A stretch of DNA of 33,206 bases from Verrucomicrobiota bacterium (GTDB taxonomy: Bacteria; Verrucomicrobiota; Verrucomicrobiia; Limisphaerales; SIBE01), in NCBI GenBank assembly GCA_016209525.1, contig JACQWK010000406.1, positions 1 through 33,206 of the forward strand, in the 5' to 3' direction. Position numbers and translations under genes: made by a program. The notes below the pieces were generated by a model. The model was not told the DNA's origin, made no database searches, and worked only from the letters and a program-made list of their open reading frames with translations. Within the stretch, counting starts at the first letter, position 1; every line of letters begins with the position of its first letter. This document shows positions 12,173-20,647 of this stretch, piece by piece.

Positions 12173-12400
12173 TCAGGCCGCAGGTTCCAGGTGAAAGTCT
12201 AGAACTTTGTTTTTCCTGCCTCGGGTTTCTCCTCTGACCCAGAACAGATCCTTTTTCTCATAGCTCGCCGTCTTCTGGGTCACGGGACAACGAAAAGTGG
12301 TTTCGCCCAAGTGGCAAACGATAAAGGAGTGTTCGTCCGAAAAGAAAAGCGGACACAAGTGCTCCTGGTGACAGTTTTTACAGGTAAAATACGCCGCCAT
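12173..12400 (-). CDS. Small zinc-ribbon-like conserved hypothetical protein
   Basis: A 75-residue protein starting MAAYFTCKNCHQEHLCPLFF. A CxxC knuckle (C7, C10) with a following HxxHxC cluster sits at the N-terminus, and a second half FRCPVTQKTASYEKKDLFW provides one further Cys. This resembles a family of very short cytosolic Verrucomicrobia proteins that I recall as MATYFTCKNC...CP..GK...YDKKD.FW; that match is from memory and unverified. There is no signal peptide or membrane helix. A single metal site for structure or nucleic-acid contact is plausible, but the function is unknown. It lies alone between long non-coding stretches and points the same way as its neighbours. Coding status is supported by the ordered Cys pattern and the polar, lysine-rich ending, not by a ribosome-binding site. 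Confidence 0.6.
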   Translation of the reverse strand: MAAYFTCKNCHQEHLCPLFFSDEHSFIVCHLGETTFRCPVTQKTASYEKKDLFWVRGETRGRKNKVLDFHLEPAA

Positions 12401-12535
12401 AAAACCCGCGACATGTCTTTGTGCGTGTCCTCAGTGTGCGGCAACGCGCGCGACACGGAATGGGGTATGCACCCCATACGCCGTGGCGCGCGCCCCCTGA
12501 GCCTATCCCAGAAGCTTCACGAACTCGCAGCTATA

Positions 12536-12550
12536 CAGACTTCAAGTCTG
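12536..12550. repeat. Short perfect hairpin
   Basis: CAGACTT, a one-base centre, then AAGTCTG form a perfect 7-base inverted repeat, flanked by the weaker pair GCTATA/CGCTAC. It lies in the otherwise empty gap 12401-12642, downstream of the Deg9-like pseudo-protease gene (minus strand). It could be a short REP-like unit; there is no T-tract to suggest a terminator. Confidence 0.5.
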
Positions 12551-12642
12551 CGCTACGGGCCCTCGGAGCCGCATTGGCTCGAAAAACGTGTGAAATATTC
12601 GGACTCGGGAGGAGTTGCAGGGCGGCTTCTTGTCGATCGGGT

Positions 12643-14154
12643 CTATCGGCCAGCCGTCGCCGTTCCGTCTTGAGCGGTTCCTGCGGAGACGAAATAGAAA
12701 TCCCTTGTGATCCCGTATCGCTGAAGCACGCGCCTCGTGGCGGCTGGCATGTCGTCCGCCGAAAGAACCATTCGTCGCAACGAATCGCTGCGGGCGAACA
12801 GGATTTCGTGGAATCCGTTGATGGGTTTCTGCAAGGCAGCCTTGAGGTCTTGAAGTTTGGCAATCTTCTGGCCGTTGACCTGATCCAAGACGAGGTATCT
12901 CAGCTCCTGGTAACCGAGATTATAGATATCCGGCAAAACTTGTGTCAAAAGCACGAGCGAAGGCCGTTCCGGTGTCGGTTCCTGTTCGTTGTAGTAATAA
13001 AGCCGGAAGGGAGACCTTCGCTTCCACTCGGGACCCCATCCTTTGAGGAAGGGATCATTCAACGGCTGAAACACCAGGCCTCCCACGATGAGGTATTCCG
13101 GTTCCTGGTCGTAGGTGGCGTCCGGCACCAGCGTGGAGGAATAATCGGCTTTAGGCAGTCGATAGGTGACGTCGATCTCCTTTCCCTCTCGCCAAACCTT
13201 CAGTTTGACCTCATCTCCGGCCCAACGCCGTCGCGTGGACAAATTCTCCAGAAGCAGGCGCCCAAAATCGGGATCTTCGTAGTCGCCGTGGGTGTCGATG
13301 TCAAAACCGTCGATCTGCAGGAGAACGTCGCGCAGCTTAAGGACCGGTTCGACTCCCGGCTTGGAAGGAACTTGGATCACGATCACGCCGCGGTGTTCGT
13401 TCGGGAGTGTGAGGAACGCTTGGCTGGCCGGATTCTCGGCCGCCTCCCAATAGAAGTCGAAGAATCCCAGGCCGCGGTAGGCACCCGCTCTGCGCGCCTC
13501 CAAGACCGGACGGATGAACGAAGCGGGGATGGCGGAGTATTTATTTCCGGTTTGTTCACTCAGGAGTCCTATCACCTGTCCGTCCGCGACGACCGGTTCG
13601 CCCCAGCCCACTCCCTGGATGTCAGAACCGAGTTCCAATTCCAGAACCGACACATAACTTAGCCGCGCCATGTCCACGGTAAACTGATTGAACTCCGCCT
13701 TGCGTGTTTCCATCTTGCCCTCGCGCCAGCGCACGATTTGGAGGTTTTCGTACGACGCCGGCTTATCCACCAGAATCGCGGGCTCCAACCCCTCCCAGAA
13801 CTCGGGTTCCGACGGCGTGACGGCTGCGAGATTCGCGTGGTAATCAATCCAGCTCACGTCCGCCGTCCACCACTTCCCGCGGCCATTCTTCTGAATGCGC
13901 ACCAAGGTGCGGTCGTACATCTGGTCCGCCGTCGTCAGGATCTCTCGTCCCGGCAAAACCAAGCCCGCCTTGTGGACGTTCTTCACCCGGCGCGTCCACG
14001 GCTGAAAGTAATCGTATTCTTTCCGGGTGACGTCGAGCACCACGACCGACCGTTCCCAGGCGGCTTTGTGGTTGCCGGTGTCCGCAGGGGCGGCGAGACT
14101 CGCTGCCCCAGTGAGGAAAAAGGCGCTAAGGAACTGTGTCAAAAGTCGGCTCAC
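12643..14154 (-). CDS. Deg9-like PDZ protein with a dead protease domain
   Basis: About 503 residues with the GTG at 14154 (VSRLLTQFLSAFFLTGAASLA gives a signal peptide); the frame stays open upstream to 14508 through repeat-like sequence that is unlikely to be coding. The fold follows trypsin-like Deg proteases with two PDZ-type domains, including the Deg9-type second PDZ motif YLIVGGLVFQPL. Compared with the active neighbour, all three catalytic positions are altered: the ILTNAHVV site is ILTTADQMY (D77 for His), DCDLA is YHANLA (N108 for Asp), and GNSGGPV is VGWGEPV (Trp for Ser). It is therefore almost certainly not a protease. It lies directly downstream of the intact paralogue on the same strand and could act as a regulatory or substrate-binding subunit in a mixed oligomer; that is inference. 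Confidence 0.8.
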   Translation of the reverse strand: MSRLLTQFLSAFFLTGAASLAAPADTGNHKAAWERSVVVLDVTRKEYDYFQPWTRRVKNVHKAGLVLPGREILTTADQMYDRTLVRIQKNGRGKWWTADVSWIDYHANLAAVTPSEPEFWEGLEPAILVDKPASYENLQIVRWREGKMETRKAEFNQFTVDMARLSYVSVLELELGSDIQGVGWGEPVVADGQVIGLLSEQTGNKYSAIPASFIRPVLEARRAGAYRGLGFFDFYWEAAENPASQAFLTLPNEHRGVIVIQVPSKPGVEPVLKLRDVLLQIDGFDIDTHGDYEDPDFGRLLLENLSTRRRWAGDEVKLKVWREGKEIDVTYRLPKADYSSTLVPDATYDQEPEYLIVGGLVFQPLNDPFLKGWGPEWKRRSPFRLYYYNEQEPTPERPSLVLLTQVLPDIYNLGYQELRYLVLDQVNGQKIAKLQDLKAALQKPINGFHEILFARSDSLRRMVLSADDMPAATRRVLQRYGITRDFYFVSAGTAQDGTATAGR

Positions 14155-14229
14155 CAACGTAGGGCAAGCTTTCAACCTGCTACCTTTGGATAATCTCACA
14201 CTGAGAGCGTGCTTGAAAAACCTGTTTTG

Positions 14230-14381
14230 GGTAGCCCAGGCTACCAACCTGTGCCGTCCGACAACCCGCCGGACGGAACGGGTGCGGCGTTGATGAACCG
14301 TTCTGGCGCTGGCGTGATTGCGGCACGCGCTACCATTCCGGTCGGCAAGATGCCGACCGGGGCGGGCAGGCTGCCCGCTCC
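14230..14381. repeat. Cluster of four small hairpins between two Deg9-like genes
   Basis: In order: GGTAGCCCAGGCTACC (14230-14245, perfect 7-base arms); CCGTCCG..CGGACGG (14254-14276); CCGGTCGG..CCGACCGG (14338-14360, perfect 8-base arms); and GCGGGCAG..CTGCCCGC (14362-14379 region). A weaker one, GTAGGGCAAG..CCTGCTAC, lies at about 14160-14184. All use short stems and small loops and are typical of REP-like arrays. The array fills the 272-base gap between the two protease paralogues and overlaps the open upstream frame of the downstream gene. Confidence 0.7.
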
Positions 14382-14426
14382 ACCCATTTCTTAAAGACGT
14401 TCTGGGGCAAAAGGACAAATTCGTTT

Positions 14427-15998
14427 TCATAAACGCCGGTCGTTCGGCACGCCGTAGGTCTGAAGGATCCGCGGATTGGCCTTTTCCGCATCGGCACGAT
14501 CCAGACACTCGAACGCTCGATGCGGCATGAATTCGACGAGGTGTTGGGTATTCGTCGAGGTTTCAAACGCGCGCACGATGTCTTCGAGCTTCTCAATCCG
14601 GATGCCGTTGATTCGATCAACCAAGGCCCGGTCGCGAATCGTAAAATTGGCATTCACGGCATCCGCCAAGACGGACGCCATCACCACAGGTTCCGGACGG
14701 ACCTCGGAAGGATTTTCATGCCGCCGATAGTAAAGCTCATAGACCAGTTCCGCATTGGCAGCGTCGGCCCAATTCCGCCCGAAGGTCTTCATGTAATCCA
14801 ACGTCAGCGGCGTAAACACGAGTCCGCCATAGACGAAATAACGCGGCAAGGTGTTGTAGAGATTGCCGATGGCACGATCCGCCGTGTAAACGTACACAGG
14901 CAGCGAAACTTCGATTTCCTCACCATTGCGCCAAAGTTTGAGTGGAATGCTCTCACCATGCTGAGCTTCCTGGAACGCCAATGCTCCATGAACGCGATTC
15001 CCTTTGTAGAGGATCGTTCCGTCGCTGCCGACGGGATAGTTCCCGATCTGGAGTATTACGTCTTCCTCCTTCAATACCTTCTGCGTGGTTGAAATCTCGA
15101 GCATGCTGTCAACCTTTGCTCCCAATCCGTTGTCCGGGAGCTTCAAGAAACGGCGATAAGCCGGATTCTCCAACGCCACAAGCCGGATGCCCGCCTGCGG
15201 GAAGCCGTTGTAGTCGCCATCATCGATGTCCTTCAAGAAATGGCCGATGACCGGCGGCGGGATGAAGAAGCCGGTGTTCTCCAGACCTGGCATGCCTTGA
15301 AACGCGACGCCGACCACCAGGCCATCTTGGATCACGGGTCCGCCGCTGTTGCCGGGATTGATCGCGGCGTCCGTTTGCACTCCAAGGTAAGAACGGTTGC
15401 CAATGTGCACATAGTTTTGCATTTCGATCCGGGACACGACACCGCGCGTGTAAGAAATTTGCTCGCCTCCTGCCGGGTACCCGTAGGTGATCACCGTGGA
15501 TCGGACCGCCGGAAGTTCTCCAAACGACAATGGCTGCAGACCATTGAAGAACGATTCATCTTCGACTTCCAGAATGGCCAAGTCGCAATCGTGGCCGATG
15601 AACCGGACTTTAGCGAGATACGGCCGGGGATCTTGATAGCGGCGGACGAGAATCTGCCGATCCCAGCTCACGACATGGGCGTTGGTCATGATTCGTTTGC
15701 CTTTGATGACGAATCCGGAGCCGCCGCTGCGCCGAACTCCGTCAAAACGCCAAGGCGCATCCCATACCGGTTGCTGGCTGAAGGTGTTGATGTGGATGAC
15801 CGATTTCTCCGGTTCCTCCGAGGCCGCGAACGAAGGCAAAGCTCCAAGCGTCAAGGTCATGCCCAGGACGCCTAGTCCGAACAAGCGCAACCGGAACGCC
15901 GAGGGTCCCCCTCCGCAGCAGGGTGAAGGGTCGTTGGCGGCGCATTTTTTCGAAGGCGGTCTCGTCGTGGAATCAAGCTCCTCAAACAAATTTGGCAT
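14427..15998 (-). CDS. Deg9-type trypsin-like serine protease with two PDZ domains
   Basis: About 523 residues from the ATG at 15998 (MPNLFEEL); an earlier in-frame ATG lies at 16028. A hydrophobic segment, LRLFGLGVLGMTLTLGALP, ends at SFAAS and should direct export, but 30-odd residues precede it, so the real start may be a later TTG. The triad is complete: H108 (IMTNAHVV), D139 (HDCDLAIL) and S218 (NPGNSGGPV). The first PDZ follows at about residues 250-360 and the second includes YFVYGGLVFTPL. The protease sequence, including FFNGLQPLSFGELPA, TYGYPAGG, GVVSRIE and PPVIGHFLKD, resembles plant Deg9 more than DegP/DegQ, by memory. Likely role: degradation of misfolded or specific envelope proteins. 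The dead paralogue follows on the same strand. Confidence 0.9.
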   Translation of the reverse strand: MPNLFEELDSTTRPPSKKCAANDPSPCCGGGPSAFRLRLFGLGVLGMTLTLGALPSFAASEEPEKSVIHINTFSQQPVWDAPWRFDGVRRSGGSGFVIKGKRIMTNAHVVSWDRQILVRRYQDPRPYLAKVRFIGHDCDLAILEVEDESFFNGLQPLSFGELPAVRSTVITYGYPAGGEQISYTRGVVSRIEMQNYVHIGNRSYLGVQTDAAINPGNSGGPVIQDGLVVGVAFQGMPGLENTGFFIPPPVIGHFLKDIDDGDYNGFPQAGIRLVALENPAYRRFLKLPDNGLGAKVDSMLEISTTQKVLKEEDVILQIGNYPVGSDGTILYKGNRVHGALAFQEAQHGESIPLKLWRNGEEIEVSLPVYVYTADRAIGNLYNTLPRYFVYGGLVFTPLTLDYMKTFGRNWADAANAELVYELYYRRHENPSEVRPEPVVMASVLADAVNANFTIRDRALVDRINGIRIEKLEDIVRAFETSTNTQHLVEFMPHRAFECLDRADAEKANPRILQTYGVPNDRRL

Positions 15999-16316
15999 CG
16001 GCACGCGCTGAACATGGAGAGCAACCATCCGAGGGTCAAGCCTGAAGCAAAGCGCGTGACAAAATTCTTCGTAGCGGAGAGTTGGACCCTATCAGTATCT
16101 CTCGAAATCGTCGGAAGCCGCGCAGATTCGTTGGTTGGGCGAGACTCTTGTCGAGCCCTGACTTCGTTGCAGGAAGGATTCCAGGGCTCGAGAGAGTCTC
16201 GCCCCACCCAGTTTGGTTGCCGCGTTGCCGCGCTGCGCCGGATCGCAGATTGGAACGTTTCACGCGATGCAACTTTCGTTCTTGAACTGCGGGATTGAGT
16301 AATTCTATTTGGGCCT
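15999..16316. other. Divergent intergenic region with family A repeat
   Basis: This gap lies between the divergent protease and glycosidase-like genes and must hold their promoters, though no convincing -35/-10 pair could be chosen by eye. It contains palindrome family A copy 2 at 16133-16208. The remaining bases show no gene. Weak reading frames on both strands here are translations of the palindrome. Confidence 0.6.
16133..16208. repeat. Palindromic repeat family A, copy 2
   Basis: Left arm 16133-16160 (GGTTGGGCGAGACTCTTGTC...) pairs with right arm 16182-16208 (...GAGAGTCTCGCCCCACC), with a 21-base loop unlike that of copies 1 and 3. The arms match copy 1 in the core GGGCGAGACTC and TCGAGCCCTG. 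So the stem is conserved while the loop drifts, as expected for a structure-selected element. Confidence 0.85.
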
Positions 16317-17738
16317 GTGACACTATTGCCACGCTTCCGGATCGGTATGCTGGGACAATTACTCAGCCGAGCGAATCTCTTCCATTCGGTTCGTCCTCAT
16401 CCTCCCAAGTGCTCCCAAGATCATCTCAGTCCCACAACCGCATCCCTGCGCGGCCACAGTCAGCGGACAGGTTCTCGATGGTTGTTCCATCTGTTCGTAG
16501 CCGTTGTGATCCTTCCGCTCGCCATCGAGGGGCTGGGAGCGGGGGAACCCGCAACTGGGTTGCTGAGGCAGGACGGTCGTGATTTGTTTCCGATTGGATT
16601 TTACGAGTTGCCGAAGAGCGATATCGAATTGAAAAAGCTGGCTGAGGCGGGGGTCAACCTGGTGCATTGCCGGAACCGCGCTGACTTGGACCGGGTTCAC
16701 GCGGCCGGAATTCAGGGCTGGATCAGTCTTCCATTGCACACGACGGCAGAGGGTCGCGAGGCGCTTCGGAGCGCCGCGCGTGCGGTTGCCGATCATCCGG
16801 CGCTGGCCGTGTGGGAAGGCCCGGATGAGGTGGTCTGGAACTTTACGGCTTTCAGCGGGCTTTATCGGAACGGAACCTACGAGAGCCCCGACGAATGGTG
16901 GCGCCAAACTCCTCGGGCTATCCAATTCTCCGAGGCCCAGGCGGACAAGATCATTCCCGCGCTTGTGGAAGGCTGCAAACTAGTAGCCGGCCTGGATCGA
17001 GGGAAACATCCGATTTGGATTAACGAAGCCGCGCAGAGCGACATGAAGTTTGTGCGCCAGTACTTGGATGAGATCCAGATCACCGGCTGCGACACGTATC
17101 CGATTCACGACACGGCGCAGAAGCCGCGGGCCGTTGGAGATTACACAGAAAGATTTGTCCGCATCGGACGCGGCAAGCCCGTTTGGATGGTTCTTCAGGG
17201 CTTTTCCTGGCAGCAACTTCAACCGCCCAGAGATCGCACGCTGCGCTATCCGACGTTCGCGGAGTCGCGGTTCATGGCTTACGACGCGCTTGTCCATGGC
17301 GCGAAGGGTATCTTGTATTGGGGCACTGAGTTTGTGCCCCAAGACGCCCCGTTCCGCGAGTCGCTGCTCGCGTTGACGAGCGAGTTGGCGATGCTCCAGC
17401 CTTTCCTGACCGCGAAAAACGTTTCGGGAGTCGGCGCGCAGTGTCTCGATGCGAATGATCGGGCGGAGACGGCTGGCCGCGGCATTCGATGCGTGGCGCG
17501 TCAAGCTTCCGGGGAATGGGTCGTCATCTTGGTCAATCAAGATAACCAATTCCACATGGGCGCGGAGGTGGAAGGTGTGGACGCTTGGGAGGGCAGCACG
17601 CTCAAACTCCTCTACGGCGACGAGCGCGCGGTCGTGAAACACGGAGGTTTTGTGACGCGGCTAAAGCCGCTAGAGGTTAAGGTCTTTGCTTCCTCACCAA
17701 GCCGCGAACACACGCCGCGCACGGGTCGGGATTTCTAA
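16317..17738 (+). CDS. Secreted glycoside-hydrolase-like TIM-barrel protein
   Basis: Up to 473 residues. The hydrophobic segment LFHLFVAVVILPLAIEGLGAG (about residues 56-76) is a probable signal peptide; the preceding 55 residues are Ser/His/Arg-rich and may be non-coding, with the real start possibly a CTG or TTG near 16446-16480. The mature part starts with DLFPIGFYELPKSDIEL and runs through alternating strands and helices (AGVNLVHCRN, GIQGWISLPLH, HPALAVWEGPDE, ITGCDTYPIHD, PVWMVLQGFSW, GAKGILYWGTEF) before a C-terminal beta domain. This is the pattern of GH2/GH5/GH42-like (clan A) barrels, with Glu in WEGPDE and YWGTEF as candidate catalytic residues. No specific family can be assigned; substrate unknown. 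It stands alone, divergent from the Deg9 gene and convergent with the pyrophosphatase gene. Confidence 0.7.
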   Translation: MTLLPRFRIGMLGQLLSRANLFHSVRPHPPKCSQDHLSPTTASLRGHSQRTGSRWLFHLFVAVVILPLAIEGLGAGEPATGLLRQDGRDLFPIGFYELPKSDIELKKLAEAGVNLVHCRNRADLDRVHAAGIQGWISLPLHTTAEGREALRSAARAVADHPALAVWEGPDEVVWNFTAFSGLYRNGTYESPDEWWRQTPRAIQFSEAQADKIIPALVEGCKLVAGLDRGKHPIWINEAAQSDMKFVRQYLDEIQITGCDTYPIHDTAQKPRAVGDYTERFVRIGRGKPVWMVLQGFSWQQLQPPRDRTLRYPTFAESRFMAYDALVHGAKGILYWGTEFVPQDAPFRESLLALTSELAMLQPFLTAKNVSGVGAQCLDANDRAETAGRGIRCVARQASGEWVVILVNQDNQFHMGAEVEGVDAWEGSTLKLLYGDERAVVKHGGFVTRLKPLEVKVFASSPSREHTPRTGRDF

Positions 17739-17802
17739 TCCAACAAGTGAGAATTGCTGCCTCGGCTGGCAGTGATACTGCGCTTGGATCAGGAGTTCAC
17801 GC

Positions 17803-20244
17803 CTACTCCTGCGGAATTCGCATGGCGTAGAAGGAACGATACGCGAACACTAGCGCGATCAGAAAGAAAACTGCGCCAATCAGCGTCTTAGTCGCCTGGC
17901 TCTGCATAGTGACGGCGATCTCCACTGCGAGCAGGCCAAACAGGGTCGTGAACTTGATCACGGGATTCAGGGAGACGGAGGAAGTATCTTTGAAGGGATC
18001 GCCCACCGTATCGCCGACCACGGTGGCGGCGTGAAGATCGGTACCCTTCTGGCGCAACTCGACCTCCACGATTTTCTTGGCGTTATCCCAAGCACCTCCG
18101 GCATTCGCCATGAAGATGGCCTGGAAAAGGCCAAAGAACGCGATGGCCACCAAATAACCGATGAAGAAGTAGGGGTTGAAGAATGGAAGGGCCAGGGCCA
18201 GGCAAAAGATAACGATGAAAATATTCCACATGCCTTTTTGGGCATAGACGGTGCAAATGCGGACGACTTCCTTGCTGTCGGCAACGGAAGCTTTGGAAGC
18301 ATCGAGCTTGATGTGTTCTTTGATGTAAACGACAGCTCGATACGCGCCGGTCACCACGGCCTGGGTGGATGCGCCGGTAAACCAGTAGATCACGGAACCG
18401 CCCACGAGGAGGCCCAGGATCACTTCCGGTTGGACCAAACTCAGTTTGGTAACCACGCCGCCGAACATGTTTTCCAGCAAGATGATGATGCCGAACACCA
18501 TGGTTGTGGCTCCCACGACGGCCGTGCCGATGAGCACCGGCTTCGCGGTGGCCTTGAACGTGTTTCCCGCGCCGTCACCCTTTTCGAGCTGATACTTGGC
18601 GTTCTCAAAATCCGCGTCGAAACCGAAGTCCTTTTTGATCTCCTCCTTGACACCCTGGTGCGATTCGATCTGGCTTAATTCATAGACGGACTGGGCGTTG
18701 TCAGTGACGGGTCCGTAGCTATCGACGGCAATGGTCACGGGTCCCATGCCAAGGAACCCGAAGGCCACGAGGCCGAACGCGAAGATTGGCGCGGCGAATT
18801 TGAACTTATCGGGCATGATGCCTTGGAGCACTTCGTGGGTCGAACAAATGTGGGCCAAGAACATCAGCAACATGATGACCAGACCCATCCAAAAGGCGGA
18901 GAAATTGCCAGCGACAAAGCCGGACAGAATGTTCAGCGACGCCCCGCCATGCTGCGAGCAACTGGTGACCTCCCGGACATGCCGCGAATTCGTGCTCGTG
19001 AATATTTTGGTGAACTCCGGAATGATCGCGCCGGCGATTGTGCCGCAACTGATGATGGCCGAGAGCACCCACCAAAGATCGGCGCCCAGGCCGGGCTGTT
19101 TGGCGAGAAGCAGGTAGCTGGCGATAAACGTCATCACGATGGAGACAGCGGAAGTGATCCAAACGAGGTGGGTCAAGGGCGCTTCAAAGTCGAAATCCTT
19201 TAGCCCGCTGAACTTCGCTTTGCTGATGACTTCGTTCAAGAAGTAGGACACCAAGGACGTCACGATCATCAAGGCGCGCATTGTGAAGAGCCAAATGATC
19301 AGGGTGGCGCAAATGAGCGGATTGGCCGCCAAGGCCAAGGCCAGGAACGCGATGAGGGCAACCCCCGTCACCCCGTAGGTTTCGAAGCCGTCCGCCGTCG
19401 GACCGACGCTGTCGCCCGCGTTGTCGCCGGTGCAGTCCGCGATCACGCCTGGATTCTTGGGATCGTCTTCCGGGAGCTTGAAAACGATCTTCATGAGGTC
19501 GGAACCGATGTCAGCGATCTTGGTGAAGATGCCTCCGCAAATACGCAAGGCGCTTGCGCCGAGCGATTCGCCGATGGCAAAACCAATGAAACACGGGCCG
19601 ACGAGCTCGCGCCCCATGATCCCGAGCGCGGGAGCGATCAAGATCACGATCATGAAGAACAGTTCAACGCAAACCAGGAGCAGGCCGACGCTCATCCCCG
19701 AACGCAGTGGGATGCCAAGCGTGGCCAAGGGATTTCCTTTGAGAGCGGAAAACGAGGTCCGGGAGTTGGAGACGGTGTTGATGCGGATGCCGAACCATGC
19801 CACGCCGTAAGAACCGAGTATACCTAGGATCGAGCAGAACAGGATCACCAGGACATGTCCGAAGCTGTTGTGCTGGAGCCCCATGAAATAATAGCCGATG
19901 CATGCCGCGATAAGGACCCAGAGGATCACCAGGAATTTGCCCTGCTGGATTAGGTAGGTCTTGCAGGTCTCCCAAATGATGTTCGAGACATTGCGCATCG
20001 TCTCATGCACCGGCAGGGCTTTCGTTTGCTGGTATTGAACCAGGCCAAATACCGCGCCAATGCCGCACATCAGGAGGCCCAAATACATCAGCGTCAGACC
20101 AGAGACGCCACCTAGGCCGTCGAATTTGACCTGTCCGAGGTCGGGGATATTGATGTCCGCTTCGCTTCCGAAAGCTGAGAATGAAATGGTGTTGAGAAGG
20201 ATGAGGAAGATGGCGGCGGAGAGCGCCCAGTGACGTTTTCGCAT
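17803..20244 (-). CDS. hppA: Membrane-bound ion-pumping pyrophosphatase
   Basis: An 813-residue integral membrane protein with about 16 hydrophobic helices; it couples pyrophosphate hydrolysis to H+ or Na+ export. Diagnostic parts are GGIFTKIADIGSDLM and the pyrophosphate/Mg loop DDPKNPGVIADCTGDNAGD (about 255-280), GGASLNILSGFVAGN, and the C-terminal blocks ANAGGAWDNAKK and GDTVGDPFKDTS. The K+-dependence motif, usually GNTTAA or GNTTKA, reads GNTFKA with K564. Lys here is reported for K+-independent enzymes, which favours a K+-independent, probably H+-pumping type. The second marker three residues on is Ala rather than the usual Thr, so the class is not certain. N-terminal and inter-helix segments are longer than in the common 660-700-residue enzymes. 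The ATG at 20244 has no clear ribosome-binding site. A weak promoter-like pair (TTGCGG, 18 bases, CATTAT on minus, 20262-20291) lies just upstream. Confidence 0.95.
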   Translation of the reverse strand: MRKRHWALSAAIFLILLNTISFSAFGSEADINIPDLGQVKFDGLGGVSGLTLMYLGLLMCGIGAVFGLVQYQQTKALPVHETMRNVSNIIWETCKTYLIQQGKFLVILWVLIAACIGYYFMGLQHNSFGHVLVILFCSILGILGSYGVAWFGIRINTVSNSRTSFSALKGNPLATLGIPLRSGMSVGLLLVCVELFFMIVILIAPALGIMGRELVGPCFIGFAIGESLGASALRICGGIFTKIADIGSDLMKIVFKLPEDDPKNPGVIADCTGDNAGDSVGPTADGFETYGVTGVALIAFLALALAANPLICATLIIWLFTMRALMIVTSLVSYFLNEVISKAKFSGLKDFDFEAPLTHLVWITSAVSIVMTFIASYLLLAKQPGLGADLWWVLSAIISCGTIAGAIIPEFTKIFTSTNSRHVREVTSCSQHGGASLNILSGFVAGNFSAFWMGLVIMLLMFLAHICSTHEVLQGIMPDKFKFAAPIFAFGLVAFGFLGMGPVTIAVDSYGPVTDNAQSVYELSQIESHQGVKEEIKKDFGFDADFENAKYQLEKGDGAGNTFKATAKPVLIGTAVVGATTMVFGIIILLENMFGGVVTKLSLVQPEVILGLLVGGSVIYWFTGASTQAVVTGAYRAVVYIKEHIKLDASKASVADSKEVVRICTVYAQKGMWNIFIVIFCLALALPFFNPYFFIGYLVAIAFFGLFQAIFMANAGGAWDNAKKIVEVELRQKGTDLHAATVVGDTVGDPFKDTSSVSLNPVIKFTTLFGLLAVEIAVTMQSQATKTLIGAVFFLIALVFAYRSFYAMRIPQE

Positions 20245-20647
20245 ACTGTTCAGTTCAATAAATAATGCATGTTTAGCGGCATTTTCCGCAACAAGATAGG
20301 GGACTTGGGGCCATTTGCCCTAATTTCCCGTAAGGATATTACCCGTTTCAGCTTGGGTAACCAACCCGGTCTCGACCCCAGAGCCAGTAGTTGAAACCCC
20401 ATAGAGGTGTCAAGCGCATTTAGGGAACCGTTGTCTGCCTCCCGACGCTCACCAATTTTTGGCGACCATAGACCGTGGTTTGCGAAAGCCACGTCGCGCA
20501 GTCGTTGGTGATGCAAGGTAGCGGCGGGCGTCTCGCCTGTCGTTACGAACAGATTCCGCATGCGCCTGTCGAGGCGGACAGTCAGCCCAAGTGTGGATTG
20601 ACAGTGCGCCGGTGGCCCATACTATCTCCGTGGCGAGTCTCCTGAAA
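20245..20647. other. Divergent intergenic region between hppA and the M14 pair
   Basis: The end nearest hppA is AT-rich (20250-20280) and could hold its promoter; a weak TTGCGG-18-CATTAT pair on the minus strand leaves only about 10 bases before the ATG. The other end (about 20518-20585) has several overlapping short complementary runs such as GGCGGGCGTCTCGCC and GCCTGTCGAGGC, resembling decayed palindromic repeats. A minus-strand frame of about 100 codons (20250-20561) shows no conserved features and looks spurious. Confidence 0.5.

Noticed and set aside
12421-13662. Plus-strand open frame of 413 codons
   Set aside because: Antisense to the Deg9-like pseudoprotease, which has clear homology and a signal peptide.
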